Assembly: GCF_000204055.1 (NCBI RefSeq)
Contig: NW_006768796.1
Span: 680,084-744,083 of the forward strand
DNA: 64,000 bases
From: Melampsora larici-populina 98AG31
Taxonomy: Eukaryota; Basidiomycota; Pucciniomycetes; Pucciniales; Melampsoraceae
Direction of reading: 5' to 3'
The position numbers and the translations under genes are program-made. Shown piece by piece: positions 12,515 to 24,963 of this stretch. The first letter of the stretch is position 1. Each line of letters begins with the position of its first letter. The notes under the pieces were generated by a model that saw only the letters and a list, made by a program, of their open reading frames with translations, did no database searches and was not told the DNA's origin.

Positions 12515-13902
12515 CTAAATTTTTCAGTTATAGTTCCACCACTACTGTCAGTTTAGTGCTATAGCAGGTTAACTGCATTTAGAAAGACAAGAAGATAAAA
12601 CACACTGTTTGGAAATTTCCTTCACTAGTCTGACTTCCTGGGGTAGTGTTAGTTGTGTTTGCAGGAGGAGTGTTGTCTTTAGATGGAGTGACTGTGTCTT
12701 TAGGAGGGGTGGATGTGTCTGCAGGTGGAGTAGTGGCATTTACCGGCGGGGTGGATTTTTCCGTGGATGGAATGGTAGCATTTGCAGGAGGGTTATTTGT
12801 CTCTGTGGGAGGAGTGGTAGCATTTGCCGGCGGTGTGGATTTGTCTGTGGATGGAGTGGTAGCGTTTGCTGGAGGGTCAGTTGTCTCTTTGGGAGGTGTG
12901 GTGGTGTCCTTAAGAGGAGTGTTTGTGTCGGCAGATGGAGTGTTTGTGTCCTTGGGAAGAGTGGTTGTGTTGGTGGGTTGAGCAGTGATTTCTGCAGGAG
13001 GTGTAGCTGTGTCTGCAGGGGGTGTAGCTGTGTCTGCAGGAGGTGTAGTAGTATCTGTGGGAGTCGTGGTAATGTTTGTGGGAGGGGTAGCTGTGTCTGC
13101 GGGAGAAGTGGTGATATTTGCGGGAGAGGTAGTTGTATCTGTGGCTGCCACACTTGTGCCTGCCGTCACTGCTGAAGTGGTGTTTGTGGATACCGCAGTT
13201 GTGTCTGAGGTTGTGGAAGTTGTGTTCGTGGAAGCTGTGCTCGGTGGTTCTGTATTCACTGCCTCTACCAGTTTGGTTTCGTTGGCAATCAACTTGTTGG
13301 AGGTAACCGGAACTTGGGCCGCCTGGTCGGTATTGCTTTTTGATGGGTTTGTAGGAGATTTCATGCAATCGGAGTACTGAGCTTCACAATCTGAAACGCT
13401 TAGTTTTTTATCACCCTTACCACCCTTACCACCATTAACAAAATTTGCGCAAAGATTTTTCTGCACGTCACAAGATCTAGAAAGAGCTCCCGCTACGTCG
13501 GTATACTCGGCAGGTGGACTGGTATTTATCAAGTTTAACAAAATGGTGGGATGCCAAGGACGAGACGTTTATATAAAGAAGTTAAATCATTTATTAGCCT
13601 TCACTCATGATTCAAAAATCGTTCAAGATACCACTTACCCTTTAGGGAGCGCGACCAGAAATCCACGCCCACCGATGGTTACCGCGGGGGCTGGAGCCCC
13701 AATTTGACCCTTAAACTACAAAGTGATCAAATACGTTTCAGTATATTTCAGATCCATTTTGGCCAATCTTATTCAGGAAGAGGAGATAAACCTTTTGCAG
13801 ATTTCCATCCTGACTTGGACCATCAACTGGCACACCCGAAACGTTACTCAGCAATTGTACCCCAACCAAAATGAGTCCAGCTCTAATTAAGTCAAATTGC
13901 AT
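10774..13902 (-). CDS. secreted mucin-like mosaic protein with four Cys modules
   Basis: Nine exons join in phase, right to left: 13902-13792, 13709-13639, 13518-12606, 12514-12432, 12293-11954, 11862-11780, 11649-11268, 11175-11093, 10963-10774, giving 751 aa. Exon 1 is a signal peptide (MQFDLIRAGLILVGVQLLS). Even exons (71, 83, 83, 83 nt) encode short linkers such as FTGALGG. Odd exons from the third on encode a Cys module of the form RSCD-x-Q-x(2)-C-A, then C-x(2)-Q-x(3)-C, followed in exons 3, 5 and 7 by Thr/Pro-rich repeats. Exon 3 has about 190 residues of degenerate TTPPA(D/N)-type repeats, likely heavily O-glycosylated. Each long module ends in EGN(L/F)QT. This Cys pattern occurs in many basidiomycete secreted proteins of unknown role. 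A surface or wall-associated function is inferred from signal peptide plus mucin repeats. Every exon phase fits, which strongly supports the model. Confidence 0.88.
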
Positions 13903-15156
13903 TGTTAGCTTTCCAAGAAGAGGATTTGATGCTGTGATGTAAAGAACCGATCTACAGGAAAATTGGGTTAGAAATTAGAATGAACGGCCGAGGAATATTC
14001 GATTTCCCTCTATATATGAAATATGAGTCCAATTAAAAGAGGTGAGCAATCATTGAGTATCTGGGGATCAAAAAATCGCCAGTTTGAATTAAGGCTCGGA
14101 TGCGGAACAAAGAAAAACTCCAACTTATATGCACTCGGATTACGATGCTATCCGTTGCAGAATCTATCGACAAGGTCATTTTGGCTTCCATAGGGAGTTA
14201 CCGAATTCTACGTTGCCGGCGTCAGAGTCCTTTGTAGTGTGCACTCACTTGCAGTCGACTGGGTGTCGATTGCTTTGTGACGATATGTAGTTGGTATATA
14301 TCTTGGTTTATGGATTCAAGTTTATCCGACCTGACTGATCGCTTCATGAACCCAGATGCCGGACTACATTTCAGTAAGTTAGATTCGCATACCATCGAGA
14401 AAGGTGTCGTTTCAAGGGTATTCATCAGAAACGATGAATTCACCTCCACCAATTGGGATTGCTTCTTGGGATCTCTCGAGACTGAGTCACAATCCTCACA
14501 TACAAGCAGGCCAACAGCAGCGGGGGGAAAAATCATCCCCAATGTGCTTCTTTCTCATAGCCATTTCTACTCGCTGCAATCGAGTAATAGTACCGACCAA
14601 GTATGAACGTTTTGAAAAATGACACGAAGAGGATAATGAGCTCAATCATCATTCGATGGTAAATTGGTAATTGCGAAGGTGTTCGAGCTTAAAATCATGA
14701 TGAGGTGAAATGCATCAGCTTCAGTCACCTGAATCCATTTTGTTAGCCTTCGTATGTAAAACCCACCACGGGTCTGTTCACCGTGGTAAATGCGCCATAT
14801 GTTAATCATTCAGAGACGCATTTGTAGCCAGACTTATTACGAGACTGAGTGATCACGACAGATCAGACGTATCTTTGTTTTGTAGCTTAACCTTGATATC
14901 AACCCTTTTGAAAAATCGGGCTTCCAGTAGGCCAGGTGGGCAAAGCCTTGCAGGGAGCTCAAATGAACAATGAAAACGATGTTGGTTCTTTTTTCAATGC
15001 TTCAGTGGGTCCTACGACAGAATGAACTCTTGCGATGTTCATGTCCACAAAACATATTCATGAAACATCCAGACACGTGTTTCAAAGTGATCCAGCTCAC
15101 AAATCCTACATTACGTTCTTTGAAAACAGCGACAGGAGTGCTTGGCAAGAGAGTGA
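13903..15156. other. intergenic spacer with uninterpreted ORFs
   Basis: Contains the promoter of the mucin-like gene and the 3' flank of RRP40. Overlapping open frames of about 106-109 codons occur on both strands between 14222 and 14606. Neither shows a recognisable domain or signal peptide, and their mutual overlap means at least one is a shadow. No gene is called. Confidence 0.4.
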
Positions 15157-16157
15157 TCAAGAAGAGTTGGAAAATGACCTATTGATCTGATCAACTAAAT
15201 AAATAGTTTGAGAAACAGTTTTTGCTTTTAACCAAATTCTGCCGTTGAGCCCAATGGAGATCTCGTAAGGGACTTGCTGTCCAAGTTTTGCCAAAAGGGT
15301 TTGAGGAGGTGAGAGAAGCCTAATAAGGTCAAACCACCATAAAAGAGTGGTTAATTTATACTTTGTCACATTGAGGTTGTATGGGTAAGAGAAGAAAAGT
15401 CGTACAATCTGGAATTTCGCAAGTCAAGATCGCGCATTAGATATCCTCCTGTCATTTCACCGAATCCATTTGCTTTCATTGTTGTGGGATCCATGCATTC
15501 AAGTTCAGGTTCGATGAAAGGTAGTGCTAATGAAACCCTTGCATAGACCACAGTTCCGATCTTTTTTGAATTCCATACGCACATTAGTAATCATCCTGAC
15601 AAGATCAGTCATGCAAAAAACCTCACTTTAAGATTCGGTTTCGATCTTTTGGTTGCTGATTCAAATGCGAGGGCGTCTAATCGAGCGGTAAGAGACGACC
15701 CAATGTCCACTTTATACCCATCAGCCTGTCGAGAGACAATGATCCCAATCACAGGTTCACCAAGAGCTGGAACATACTACGATAGACATAAACACGTGTT
15801 GGTCTCTGTTTCAAAAAGAAGAATGAAAGAAGTCGATATAGAGAAGATTTGATAACTTCATCTACTGTAGAAAAAAGGATGAAAGGATTGATTGAAAATA
15901 AGACATTGACGAACACGTTTGCCATTTCCTTCTACCCATTGTCTTTGAAGAGAGTTTTTCTGAACGGTTTGAGATCCAAGAAGACCTGGTCGGGTGACGA
16001 TTGATGGTGGAAGTTCGTTTGAAGGTTTGTTTTCACTTGAAAAATTGGTGAAGAGTGGACGAAGACCTGGTCCAAGGCTGAGGGTAGAGCTAGAGCCAGA
16101 GTTGGTTTTCGGATGAATGATTTGATCACCGGGTAGGACCACTCTTGTTTGACTCAT
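15157..16157 (-). CDS. RRP40: exosome complex cap subunit Rrp40 (EXOSC3)
   Basis: RNA-binding cap subunit of the nuclear and cytoplasmic RNA exosome. Four exons join in phase, right to left: 16157-15915, 15776-15627, 15560-15406, 15319-15157, giving 236 aa, close to the 240 aa of the yeast protein. The N-terminal strand starts VVLPGDQI with LGPGL soon after, as in the family. The S1 domain spans roughly residues 80-130, ending near FESATKRSKPNLK. The KH-like region has GTVVYARV followed by the family hallmark IGLNGRIWLKA near residue 207. The start ATG at 16157 is the first Met before VVLPGD. It is transcribed divergently from VTA1 across a 220-bp spacer. Confidence 0.96.
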
Positions 16158-16377
16158 AATCAATTAGACTCTTGATTTCCTGATTTGTCGTTTGATGTGA
16201 TATAATAAGGGAGATGAAGAAATTTGGCAAAGTATCGTAAAACTTTTCAAGTCAGCCTTTACACTTTTCAGCAACGACAGCGGACAGAAGGATGAAACGT
16301 TAAGGCGTTGTACTTAAAGAGGATTAAACGACCTAATATTTGGTTAGTTTTATCTTGAGCCCTTCTTCCTATCACGC
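16158..16377. promoter_or_regulatory. shared spacer between divergent RRP40 and VTA1
   Basis: The 220 bases between the two start codons must hold both promoters and both 5' UTRs, suggesting a bidirectional promoter. No TATA box or other named element could be assigned with confidence. Confidence 0.5.
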
Positions 16378-17936
16378 ATGCAATCCCAGTCTTTGATTAA
16401 TGACAACCAATCAACCTTACAAATGGCCGCCATATCGCTTTCCGATTTACCTGCTTCGCCTTTGGAACTGAAGTCCATCATGCCTTATCTTCAGCGGGCT
16501 AGGGAAATGGAAAAGGTTGATCCAGTGATCACTTATTGGTGTAAATCTTCACATTCAAATCCTTAAACACTCTTTGGAACTAGATTGATCAACTTGATGA
16601 TCTATTGGAATATTGACTTGGTTTTGGTTCCTTTTGGATTTGATTCGCCTACGGTTATCTGGATCTTGATGGATGAATAGGCTCATTCCATGCTGCTCAG
16701 ACCTGTATGTCTGTCCAACCTGTCGAACCAGAAAGTAGGACGTTCTTGATGAAACTATTGGATTACCTAGAACAGGTCGGTTCCACTGGTGATATCAAAC
16801 TACTCTAAGTTTTTCCTTTGTGATGATTGAGTAATGATAATTTGTTTTCTTTGAAAGAAAAAAGCTAGCCTGTCAGATCACGATGCAATTACCAATAACA
16901 TGGCTGCAACGGCTTATGTGGAGAATTTTGCACTCAAGATCTTTGATGGTGCTGACCAAGAGGATCTCAAAGGCAATTCAACCAAAAGCACGGCTTCAAG
17001 ATTCCTCGCAGCTGCTTGTTTTTTGGAAGTCCTTACCTCTTTGACCAATCAACCCGAAGCAGATGTCAGTGAGCCCTCAATCTTCATGCAAACTGAAACA
17101 TCCTAAAAACTAAGATTGGTTTGATTTCCGCTATCGGTTTGCTGTAGATCCTTGAGAAGATCAAATACGCTAAATGGAAAGCTGCATCAATTGTGAAGGC
17201 AATCCGTGAAGGTACTTCGCAGTCTCAAACCCTCACCGGGTCCTCAAGTTTGGCGGCCAAGTCCACCGATTGGGCTCCTACGGATGATGCGAGTCAAGGT
17301 CCACCTGTCACCGGTTCCTCATCCAGTTCTCCACTGCCTCCGCATATACAAACATCTGATGTTTGGCCTACAACCGAACTCTCTCCGAATTCGGCCTCTC
17401 ACCTTCCCTCGCCGATCCCATTTCAGGATCCAAATATTGCCCTTAATTCAAGTCAAACTGCTTTTCCCTCCACCGTCTTCCCTCCCGTCTATGACTCTCG
17501 TCATAATCTCCCATCAGTACCAACAGCTGGAGATCCAATCCCATCGGCGCCCGACCTCGACCCTAGCAGGATGGCCATCGAGCCAGTCATCGGGGTCGCA
17601 CCGAGACACTTCCCCAGTCAACCCCCACAATCACACATCACACCCCAGCATCCAATCTCATCGCCTCCCAACCCCCCCGGTACAGGTCTGTCTTCAACAA
17701 CTCATAATCTCCCCCCACCTTTACCACCGCCACAACAATCTGCCGGAACCGTTCTCTCAAGAGCTTCCATGGGGGCAGTTTCTTCCAGCCAATCAGGGCA
17801 GATGATGGACCCAACTTTGATTGGAGTGATTCAGAAACACGCCAAGTATGCAATATCGGCCCTGAATTATGAAGATGTAGTTACAGCTCGATCAGAACTG
17901 CTACTCGCACTTGATAAACTGGCATTGCTTGGCTAA
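16378..17936 (+). CDS. VTA1: ESCRT-III/Vps4 cofactor Vta1 (LIP5)
   Basis: Activates the Vps4 ATPase during multivesicular-body sorting at endosomes. Four exons join in phase: 16378-16540, 16681-16775, 16858-17064, 17148-17936, giving 417 aa. The N-terminal MIT-like domain reads LKSIMPYLQRAREMEKVDPV, then YVENFALKIFDGAD and YAKWKAASIVKAIREG, all typical of LIP5/Vta1. A Pro/Ser-rich linker (about 175-370) follows. The C-terminus (HAKYAISALNYEDV onward) matches the Vta1 C-terminal helices that bind Vps4 and dimerise. An internal ATG at 16423 (MAAISLSDLP) is an equally possible start and closer to the family N-terminus. Confidence 0.95.
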
Positions 17937-19024
17937 GGTAAGAGGATGTCTTTCGATACATATGAAATAGTCATTTGACTCAAGTTTTATAATCAATTTG
18001 TAGACATGTGTACTAAGTTTTACAATTTACTTTTTTCTTACGTCGAATCTTTGAGCAAGATACTCATGCTTTCAAATCAGCAGCTTCTCAACAACAACAA
18101 AATACTATACACTGGGTGAAATATAAGAAATATATCCATTGTGTACAAAGGGAGACCTATGGTCACCTACCCTCTTGTTTTTTTTAATATGGCCGTAGTA
18201 TAAGGCAACTAACTTCATTTCTTCGCATGTAACATACGCTTTGATTCAAGAATGACATGCAAGAAGTTTAATCATAGAAACAATGGCCCCACTCATAGTT
18301 TGTGGTCTTGGGACTTTTAGACCAGGGAGGGCTTCTTTACCCAATTGATCTTTGACAACTATACGACATTCAGATTGATCTGCGTGTTGTGATCAAATCA
18401 TTCAAAGTCCCGCTATGATGTCGGTGCTGGGAAGTAAAACACTTCTTTTGATGTAATGATATGTATCACACTACATGAATACCGTTAGCATGTTATTCAA
18501 GAAGGCATGCTGATGCATTTTTTAAAAAATACTTTGAAATTGAGTGCCCCTTGATTTCCGCTGGGCTTAGTATCAATCAAGATAAAGCTATAGGCTGATG
18601 ATGATGATGTTCTCTTGAGCTGACGATGAGATGTCAAGGATAGGATATGTAGAACTCAAATAGTCCCCGGAGTGTTACTCTGAGTGACATGTTACAGATC
18701 ACTGATCTCTACTCGTGACATTATTAAATTTTTGACAATTGACTGACTCAGACTGGGTGTGATCTTGAAAACCTTCGATCTCGTTTGATTACCTTGAAGA
18801 CTTATTCGACTCCTTCATTTTTGAAAACTTCATTTCTGTCTATTTACCCCAACCTGAACGCAGTCGACTCCCCTTGACTTAGCTCAGAAAAATCTGTACG
18901 ACCAAACCGACTGAAGAAAAATTCATTTCAAAGCCTTCAAGTCTTCAATTGACCTCTTGATTGTTTTTGGTACGGGAAAAGGCGATCATCTGTTGATAAA
19001 AGTTTTCGATCGAGTTTTTTAAAA
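17937..19024. other. intergenic spacer
   Basis: About 1.1 kb between VTA1 and CCT5, both on the plus strand. No supported gene. The end nearest 19024 should hold the CCT5 promoter and leader. Confidence 0.5.
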
Positions 19025-21409
19025 ATGGCAGAAGCAATGTATGCCACGGACGAGGTCTGTAATTTTTCAAAACCTTTGATGTTTACTCTGAGAATCTCAC
19101 AGATGATGTTTGAAACATGTGGTGTAAAATTAGTATGGACGTCCATTCATTATTATCAAAGATCAGGCGACCAAAACACGTAGTCATGGTGTAGAAGCCA
19201 TCAAGGTTAGTCAATTCTTTATGCTCTTTGGCTTCATGAACATACTAGACTTCTTGAAATGACGCACTGATTTGCAATTGTCATCTTTTGCTTATTTGCT
19301 TAGTCTCATATCCTAGCCGCACGTACAGTTGCCAATATTGTCAAGACATCCTTAGGACCTCGAGGTCTTGATAAAATTCTAGTCTCACCCGATGGAGATA
19401 TCACAGTGACAAATGACGGTAAGGGTTTTTATCCTCCAATTTATTGGCAATACTAATTTCTGATGTATGGAACGTCTTGATCGACTTTGTCAGGTGCTAC
19501 GATCTTGAGTCAGATGGAGGTAGAGCACCAGATTGCCAAACTGATGGTGCAACTATCACAATCACAAGATAGTGAAGTGAGCACTGGTGCTGCATGATAC
19601 TTGACGGGTCTGAGCTGATAATAGTTTCATTGTCTGAGTTCAGATCGGTGATGGAACAACCGGTGTAGTGGTGCTCGCAGGTGCTCTACTAGAAGAATCG
19701 GAAGCTCTGCTCGATCGTGGAATCCACCCCATTCGAATTGCTGATGGGTTTGAAAAGGCTTGTGCTATCGCGGTACAGGAACTCGATCAGATTAGTGATC
19801 AGCTAGAGTTTAGCGAATCTGACAAGAGTCAACTTGAGAAAGTTGCAGCCACCAGTCTAGGTAGTAAAATGTTAGTACCTGATTACCTTTTACAATTATC
19901 TCTTCTATGAATGCTTTTTACCACCCGGACTGACAACCTATTTACCGATCTTCTAGTGTATCAAAGTCTGGCGATCTGTTTCCGAAGATTGCTGTGGAAG
20001 CTGTTCTTTCAGTTGCAGACTTTGCTCGAAAAGATGTCGATTTTGAGCTCATCAAGGTAGATGGAAAGGTCGGAGGCTCACTCGAAGATACCAAACTTAT
20101 CAAAGGTGTTATCATCGATAAGGATATGTCACATCCTCAAATGCCAAGATCTTTGACCGACTGTAAATTAGCTATCCTAACATGTCCTTTTGAGCCACCT
20201 CGACCGAAAACCAAGCACAAATTAGATATCACCAATGTAGAAGAATACAAGAAACTGATGGGTTACGAGCAAGAGAAATTTTTGCAGATGATTAAGCAGA
20301 TTAAGGATGTTGGTGCTAATTTGGTGATTTGCCAGTGGGGATTCGATGACGAGGCAAACCATTTACTTTTGCAGAATGAGTTACCGGCGGTAAGGTGGGT
20401 TGGTGGGCCTGACATTGAGGTCGGTTCAATTCATTCTAAATATTTGAACCACGTCTAGTACTGCTGCTGTTGTCTTACCTGAAACTGCTTCTCTCATATG
20501 GACTATGGGCTATCTTAATTTCGTAGCTGATAGCAATAGCCACTAATGGTCGTATTGTACCCCGTTTTGAAGACTTGACTGAAGCCAAGTTGGGCAAAGC
20601 TGGTATTGTTCGAGAGATCGACTTTGGTACAACAAGGGAAAAGATGTTGGTGATCGAAGAATGTGCAAACTCAAGAGCAGTGACCGTTTTCATCCGAGGT
20701 AGTAACAAAATGGTACGTCTTTTTGGTAGACTGTTTTTGTTGGCTTGATAAACTGAGACCGAGGAGGTGTATCATAGATTGTAGAAGAAGCCAAACGAGC
20801 TTTGCATGATGCACTTTGCGTAGTTCGAAACTTGGTGACTGACTCTCGAGTTGTATACGGTGGTGGATCTGCAGAAATTGCTTGCTCAATAGCTGTTGCT
20901 AAAGCAGCTGATGAGGTTGGTAGATTCCTATTTTCATATGTGATATACTTGTGAATACCATCCAGTACTGATCCGTGTATTCCATTGTTCGCTTTGTGTC
21001 ACGACCCACACGTGTCTCCTCAGATCCCAACTATTGAGCAATATGCTATGAGGGCCTTTTGCTCAGCATTAGATGCTGTTCCTTTAGCTCTTGCCGAGAA
21101 CTCAGGATTGTCGCCCATTGAAACATTAGCCGATGTAAAAAGTCGACAAATTTCCGAAAAGAATCCACGTTTGGGTATTGATTGTGTTGGTCAAGGAACT
21201 AATGGTAAGTCGAGTTATGATTTTATACAATCCAAGAGATTAAGCTAACTCGTTTTATGTAACTTGATGATGCAGATATGAAAGAACAATTTGTGATTGA
21301 TCCATTGATTTCAAAACGACAACAATATTTGTTGGCCACTCAACTTGTCAGAGCTGTTTTAAGGATTGATGATGTGATTCATAGTCATGATGTTGGTGCG
21401 GATTATTAA
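19025..21409 (+). CDS. CCT5: chaperonin TRiC/CCT subunit epsilon
   Basis: Epsilon subunit of the cytosolic TRiC/CCT ring, which folds actin, tubulin and other proteins with ATP. Ten exons join in phase: 19025-19054, 19134-19205, 19304-19418, 19494-19576, 19644-19870, 19957-20419, 20527-20712, 20778-20915, 21024-21204, 21276-21409, giving 542 aa (human CCT5 is 541). Hallmarks: [11 protein letters not shown] at residues 11-21, SLGPRGLDK at about 50, TNDGATIL at about 70, the ATPase motif GDGTTG at about 102, [15 protein letters not shown], the apical [13 protein letters not shown], and VYGGGSAE at about 420. YGRPF and [13 protein letters not shown] separate epsilon from the other subunits. All ten exons are intact with standard splice sites. 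Confidence 0.98.
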
Positions 21410-22663
21410 AAGAAATGTTTATAATAAGTTACAAAAAATCATCATTATCATCATTGTCGGATGGGTCTTTCTTTCTCTGAGGGATGTTGGTTTGGAGATC
21501 TGACGTAATCTTGAACTACAACAATATATCTTACCATAATTGGACTTTGATTTCTTCTTCGTCTTACTCTGAACTGATGTTAAATAAGGGTATCAGATGG
21601 AACAAAGAGGTTTGCTGTGAGTGCAAAGACTCCAATGATTACATATTGCGTGCTTCTAGTTATCAAAGAGTTCGAGAAAAACTTCATCTTGCGTGAAGTT
21701 GTAGTGAGATAGAAAAGGATTTAGACGTCAAAGTTGTACACAAGGAGGGCTTTAGGTTGTGGCCATCTTCATCTTGAAGTCTTACCAAAGTAGCAGTCTT
21801 GGGTGCAGCTGGTACACAAGCTCTTCTCAATTTCAATTTCAAACTACAATTCTGATGTAGTCTCTCTGCAATAGATATCTAATTGTACACCATTGAGTTG
21901 TTGAGGGTTTCACATGCTTTCAAGGTACTGGTGCTTTGGAAACAATTTTATAAGGGCTCTATCTCGCGAAAGGATTTTTGGAGGTTTAGGATCTTTGATG
22001 AAGTGTGCTTCATTAGATTTTTGTGAATTGTTTGTCTGCCCAGATGGATCAAAAATTGGTGAATAGTTGCACTACCTTGTCACATAGGATTTTTCACCCC
22101 ATGCCAAGTTTATGTGCCATAAATTCATCAAGGACAGTCTGAGTTTGAACTGTAAGAGTTATCGGCGCTGGTGAGAATATGCAGGAAATGGGAAAAGGCG
22201 TCTCATCAAGACTCAAGGGAGGCCTTTTGGCTGAACGGCGGCTTACAAGCCGAAAAGAAAATCCTCAATACAGCCACAATTGAGATGCGTCCGGGGGGCG
22301 CTCAATGGAAGAGTAGGAAGTACACAACCACCTAAACAACCTGACAAATCTCACGGATACCTGTCGACTGAAGGCTCTTTAATTTCAGCCTCATCTGCTT
22401 AGCTCTATTGCGCCCTTGTGTATGTGTGGGGCATGGCGACGAAGTATTTCTATGTGCATATTGGTTGAGTCCACAAATATAATTGCTTTCGAAGTTCAAA
22501 AACCCCACATCTTTCATAATCTGCCTCACAAGAGTTATCAGAATCCGCCGCGCGAATTCTTTGTCTGCAATTCTTTCACTCTACTCTCTCTCTCTCTCTC
22601 ATCCCCACTCCCGGCGACAAGGGAGCATATCTCGAAGATATCTCATATATTATCATAACCACG
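21410..22663. other. intergenic spacer
   Basis: About 1.25 kb between CCT5 and the GH12 gene with no supported ORF. A CT dinucleotide run (about 22580-22600) lies within 100 bases of the GH12 start, a position typical of pyrimidine-rich fungal core promoters. Confidence 0.5.
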
Positions 22664-24058
22664 ATGTTAATTCCTACATTTCTCAGAATTGCTATCTCCT
22701 TGGCTCTGTTTCGGCCCCTCCTAGCTCAATCTATCCCAAGTCTCTCTAGACGAGCACTGACAGAGCTCGAAGAAGGAAACGCCCTTACCCCCACTAGGAG
22801 ACATCGTCGTAGTGTAGATGCGAGTCATCGGATTTCCCGAAGGACCCCACTCTTGAATGGCGCTCTCGGAAACCTCCTCAATGATATTCTCAACACCTTT
22901 GGGCAAGGCGTGCCTAACGGCTGCAGTGGGAAAGAAATGAAATATACCGAAGGTCAAGGCTCATTCGATAAAGATTCAATTGCTCAACGCTTCGACATAT
23001 ACCATAATGCTTGGGGCTGTGAGTGGTTCAAATTCGGTGCAATACACAAGGCCTCCCTACTGACATGCAACTGGTTTTCAGCCCAGGCCGCGACCCCTGA
23101 TAGTTTTCAAACCACCAAATGTCATCGATATGATCACATCTTGGGAATTACCGTCTGGAGCACAGCCTACGATTGGAAACCTGTGGATGATTCCAAGAAA
23201 AATCAAGTAAAGTCTTGTGTGTTCCCGCTTGGTAGTTTAAACGTTATCAACAAAAGTACTGACCTGCTCGACACAATCAGATTGCAATGCTGGGTGGGCA
23301 GGTACTCCCGTGCAGATTAGTGCGTTAAAAAAGTTTGAGACCACATGGAAATGGTCGTACGAAGATGCCAGTCAGGATCTAGTCTCCGATGTGGTATGTC
23401 ACTCTTTTGATAATCAAGGCTTGAGTCAAATGAGAAGCTCATCGTCTCTACCACTCTTCACTCCACATATTCAGTCATATGATATCTTCACATCTAAAAG
23501 CAAAGACTGCTCGGGTCAAGCTGGAGGTTGTGCAACTCATGAAGTGATGGTCAGTAAATTTCACTTATGATTTTCAAATCGCTCAATACCTTACAGACAT
23601 CTTGTACAGATCTGGCTCTCAGCTCGCGGTGGTGCTTTGCCCGCGGGTTCGAAGGTTGATGACAAAACTATCACAGTAGAGGGCGGTTATACCTTTAGCG
23701 TCTATAAGGGTGAGGTCGGTGGAATACCGGTGATCTCCCTCGTACCTTCACCTGCCGACAAGGAATACACAAATTTTTCGGCGAATTTAATTCCCTTGAT
23801 GGGTTAGTCGAACAAGATTATAGCCCATGTCTTAGTTTCTGAGACATTTCTTTGCCTCCTCACAGGTGACCTTGCTGCATATGGACTCGAGGCAGATGAG
23901 TATATATCGACAATTGGCGCTGGTACAGAACCTTTCATGGTCAGTGATTCTGAGACCGCGATTCCAGACTACGACCTATGAACTGACACATACATTGCTT
24001 GTGCCCATAGGGAAAAGCAAAGCTTGTGACGGAGCAATACAGCCTGCTGATAAATTGA
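22664..24058 (+). CDS. GH12 endoglucanase (xyloglucanase-type), secreted
   Basis: Predicted beta-1,4-glucan or xyloglucan hydrolase acting outside the cell on plant wall polymers. Six exons join in phase: 22664-23231, 23302-23393, 23475-23549, 23610-23802, 23866-23939, 24011-24058, giving 349 aa. Residues 1-21 form a signal peptide. Residues about 22-75 are a basic extension with several dibasic sites (RR at 29-30 and in TRRHRR). GH12 motifs follow: YHNAWG, ITVWSTAYDW, and THEVMIWLSARGG with the nucleophile Glu near 243. AGTEPFMG follows with the acid/base Glu near 331. Both catalytic Glu residues are present, so activity is plausible. The catalytic part is about 255 aa, longer than minimal GH12. 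Splice junctions fall inside both catalytic motifs, and their in-phase joining confirms the model. Confidence 0.93.
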
Positions 24059-24955
24059 GCTGTCTTCACACTTCGATGGACTTTGAGACACTCATAAGAC
24101 CGCCAAGGGTTTGACTGGAGCTGAACTCAATCATCTTTTGTTGATGCCATAGGCATTCCTATACCATTATAATTTTGATTCACTTCCTTTCAGGTGTTAC
24201 TTTTTGATATCTATTTAATTGTGGTCTGAATTCATGTGGTGTGCGCCACTTTCTCAAGCACTTCTGCACCGGTTTGGCTGAAAGAGAGGCAAAAATCGTA
24301 TCCCAGCTTCAAGTGCGGCTTGTGCGTCGTATCCGATGATTTTTCCCATCAATCTCATACATACCAAGTTGGAACATGTCCCGCGTTCCAGGAAAGAACA
24401 TACACTCTAAGTTGAATATACATCGCAGCCGAACCGAGGAAGTAACCAGAAAGGCGTCTTCAAGCTCAATAGAAGAAGAAACTTGTGACAAACTCGTCTG
24501 GATGTGTGCAACAAGCAGCCAAGGTGAAGTTGCACATTCTCCTTGCAGCAAAGCTCTCCTGTCTCCCGACTGTGTTCTAAAAGTGTGTCTGATACTGGAC
24601 AGTGAGGTCACATTTCTATGGAACATAAAAATATTGAGGCATATTTTGCAGTCAATGTATAGCTCCAGAGCTCAATATACCAGTAATGGGGTGTGCCTGT
24701 TGTAGTAAGTAATCATGCTAAGACGTGCTATTGACCATTGTAGAAATAGAAAAAAGTTGTGTCAAGTTAGTATGTCACATCTCATTGTGTGGTTTCTATT
24801 TTCAATGTTATATGTCATTGTCTCCCTATTTTTTTCTTGCAATGTTTGACATAGTTGTCATTCAAACTACAATTCTAGTTTGAGGAAAATATTTTCCAAT
24901 TTCATTGATTTTCTTTTTGATTATTTTCCAAAAAGACTAAGGGCCCGTTGGGCTA
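24059..24955. other. intergenic spacer left of the transposon
   Basis: About 900 bases with overlapping open frames of 105-109 codons on both strands (24309-24705) and no recognisable domain. Ends at the target site of the outer transposon. Confidence 0.45.
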
Positions 24956-24963
24956 CACTTGTA
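24956..24963. repeat. 8-bp target site duplication, left copy (outer element)
   Basis: CACTTGTA directly precedes the left inverted repeat and is matched exactly at 48590-48597 just outside the right inverted repeat. Confidence 0.93.

Noticed and set aside
12609..13380. Long open frames antisense and out of frame to the mucin-like exon
   Set aside because: The Thr/Pro codon repeat leaves all frames open; the Val/Gly and Cys/Arg-rich products are shadows of the repeat.
14222..14606. Overlapping ORFs of just over 100 codons on both strands
   Set aside because: No domain, signal peptide or exon partner, and they conflict with each other.
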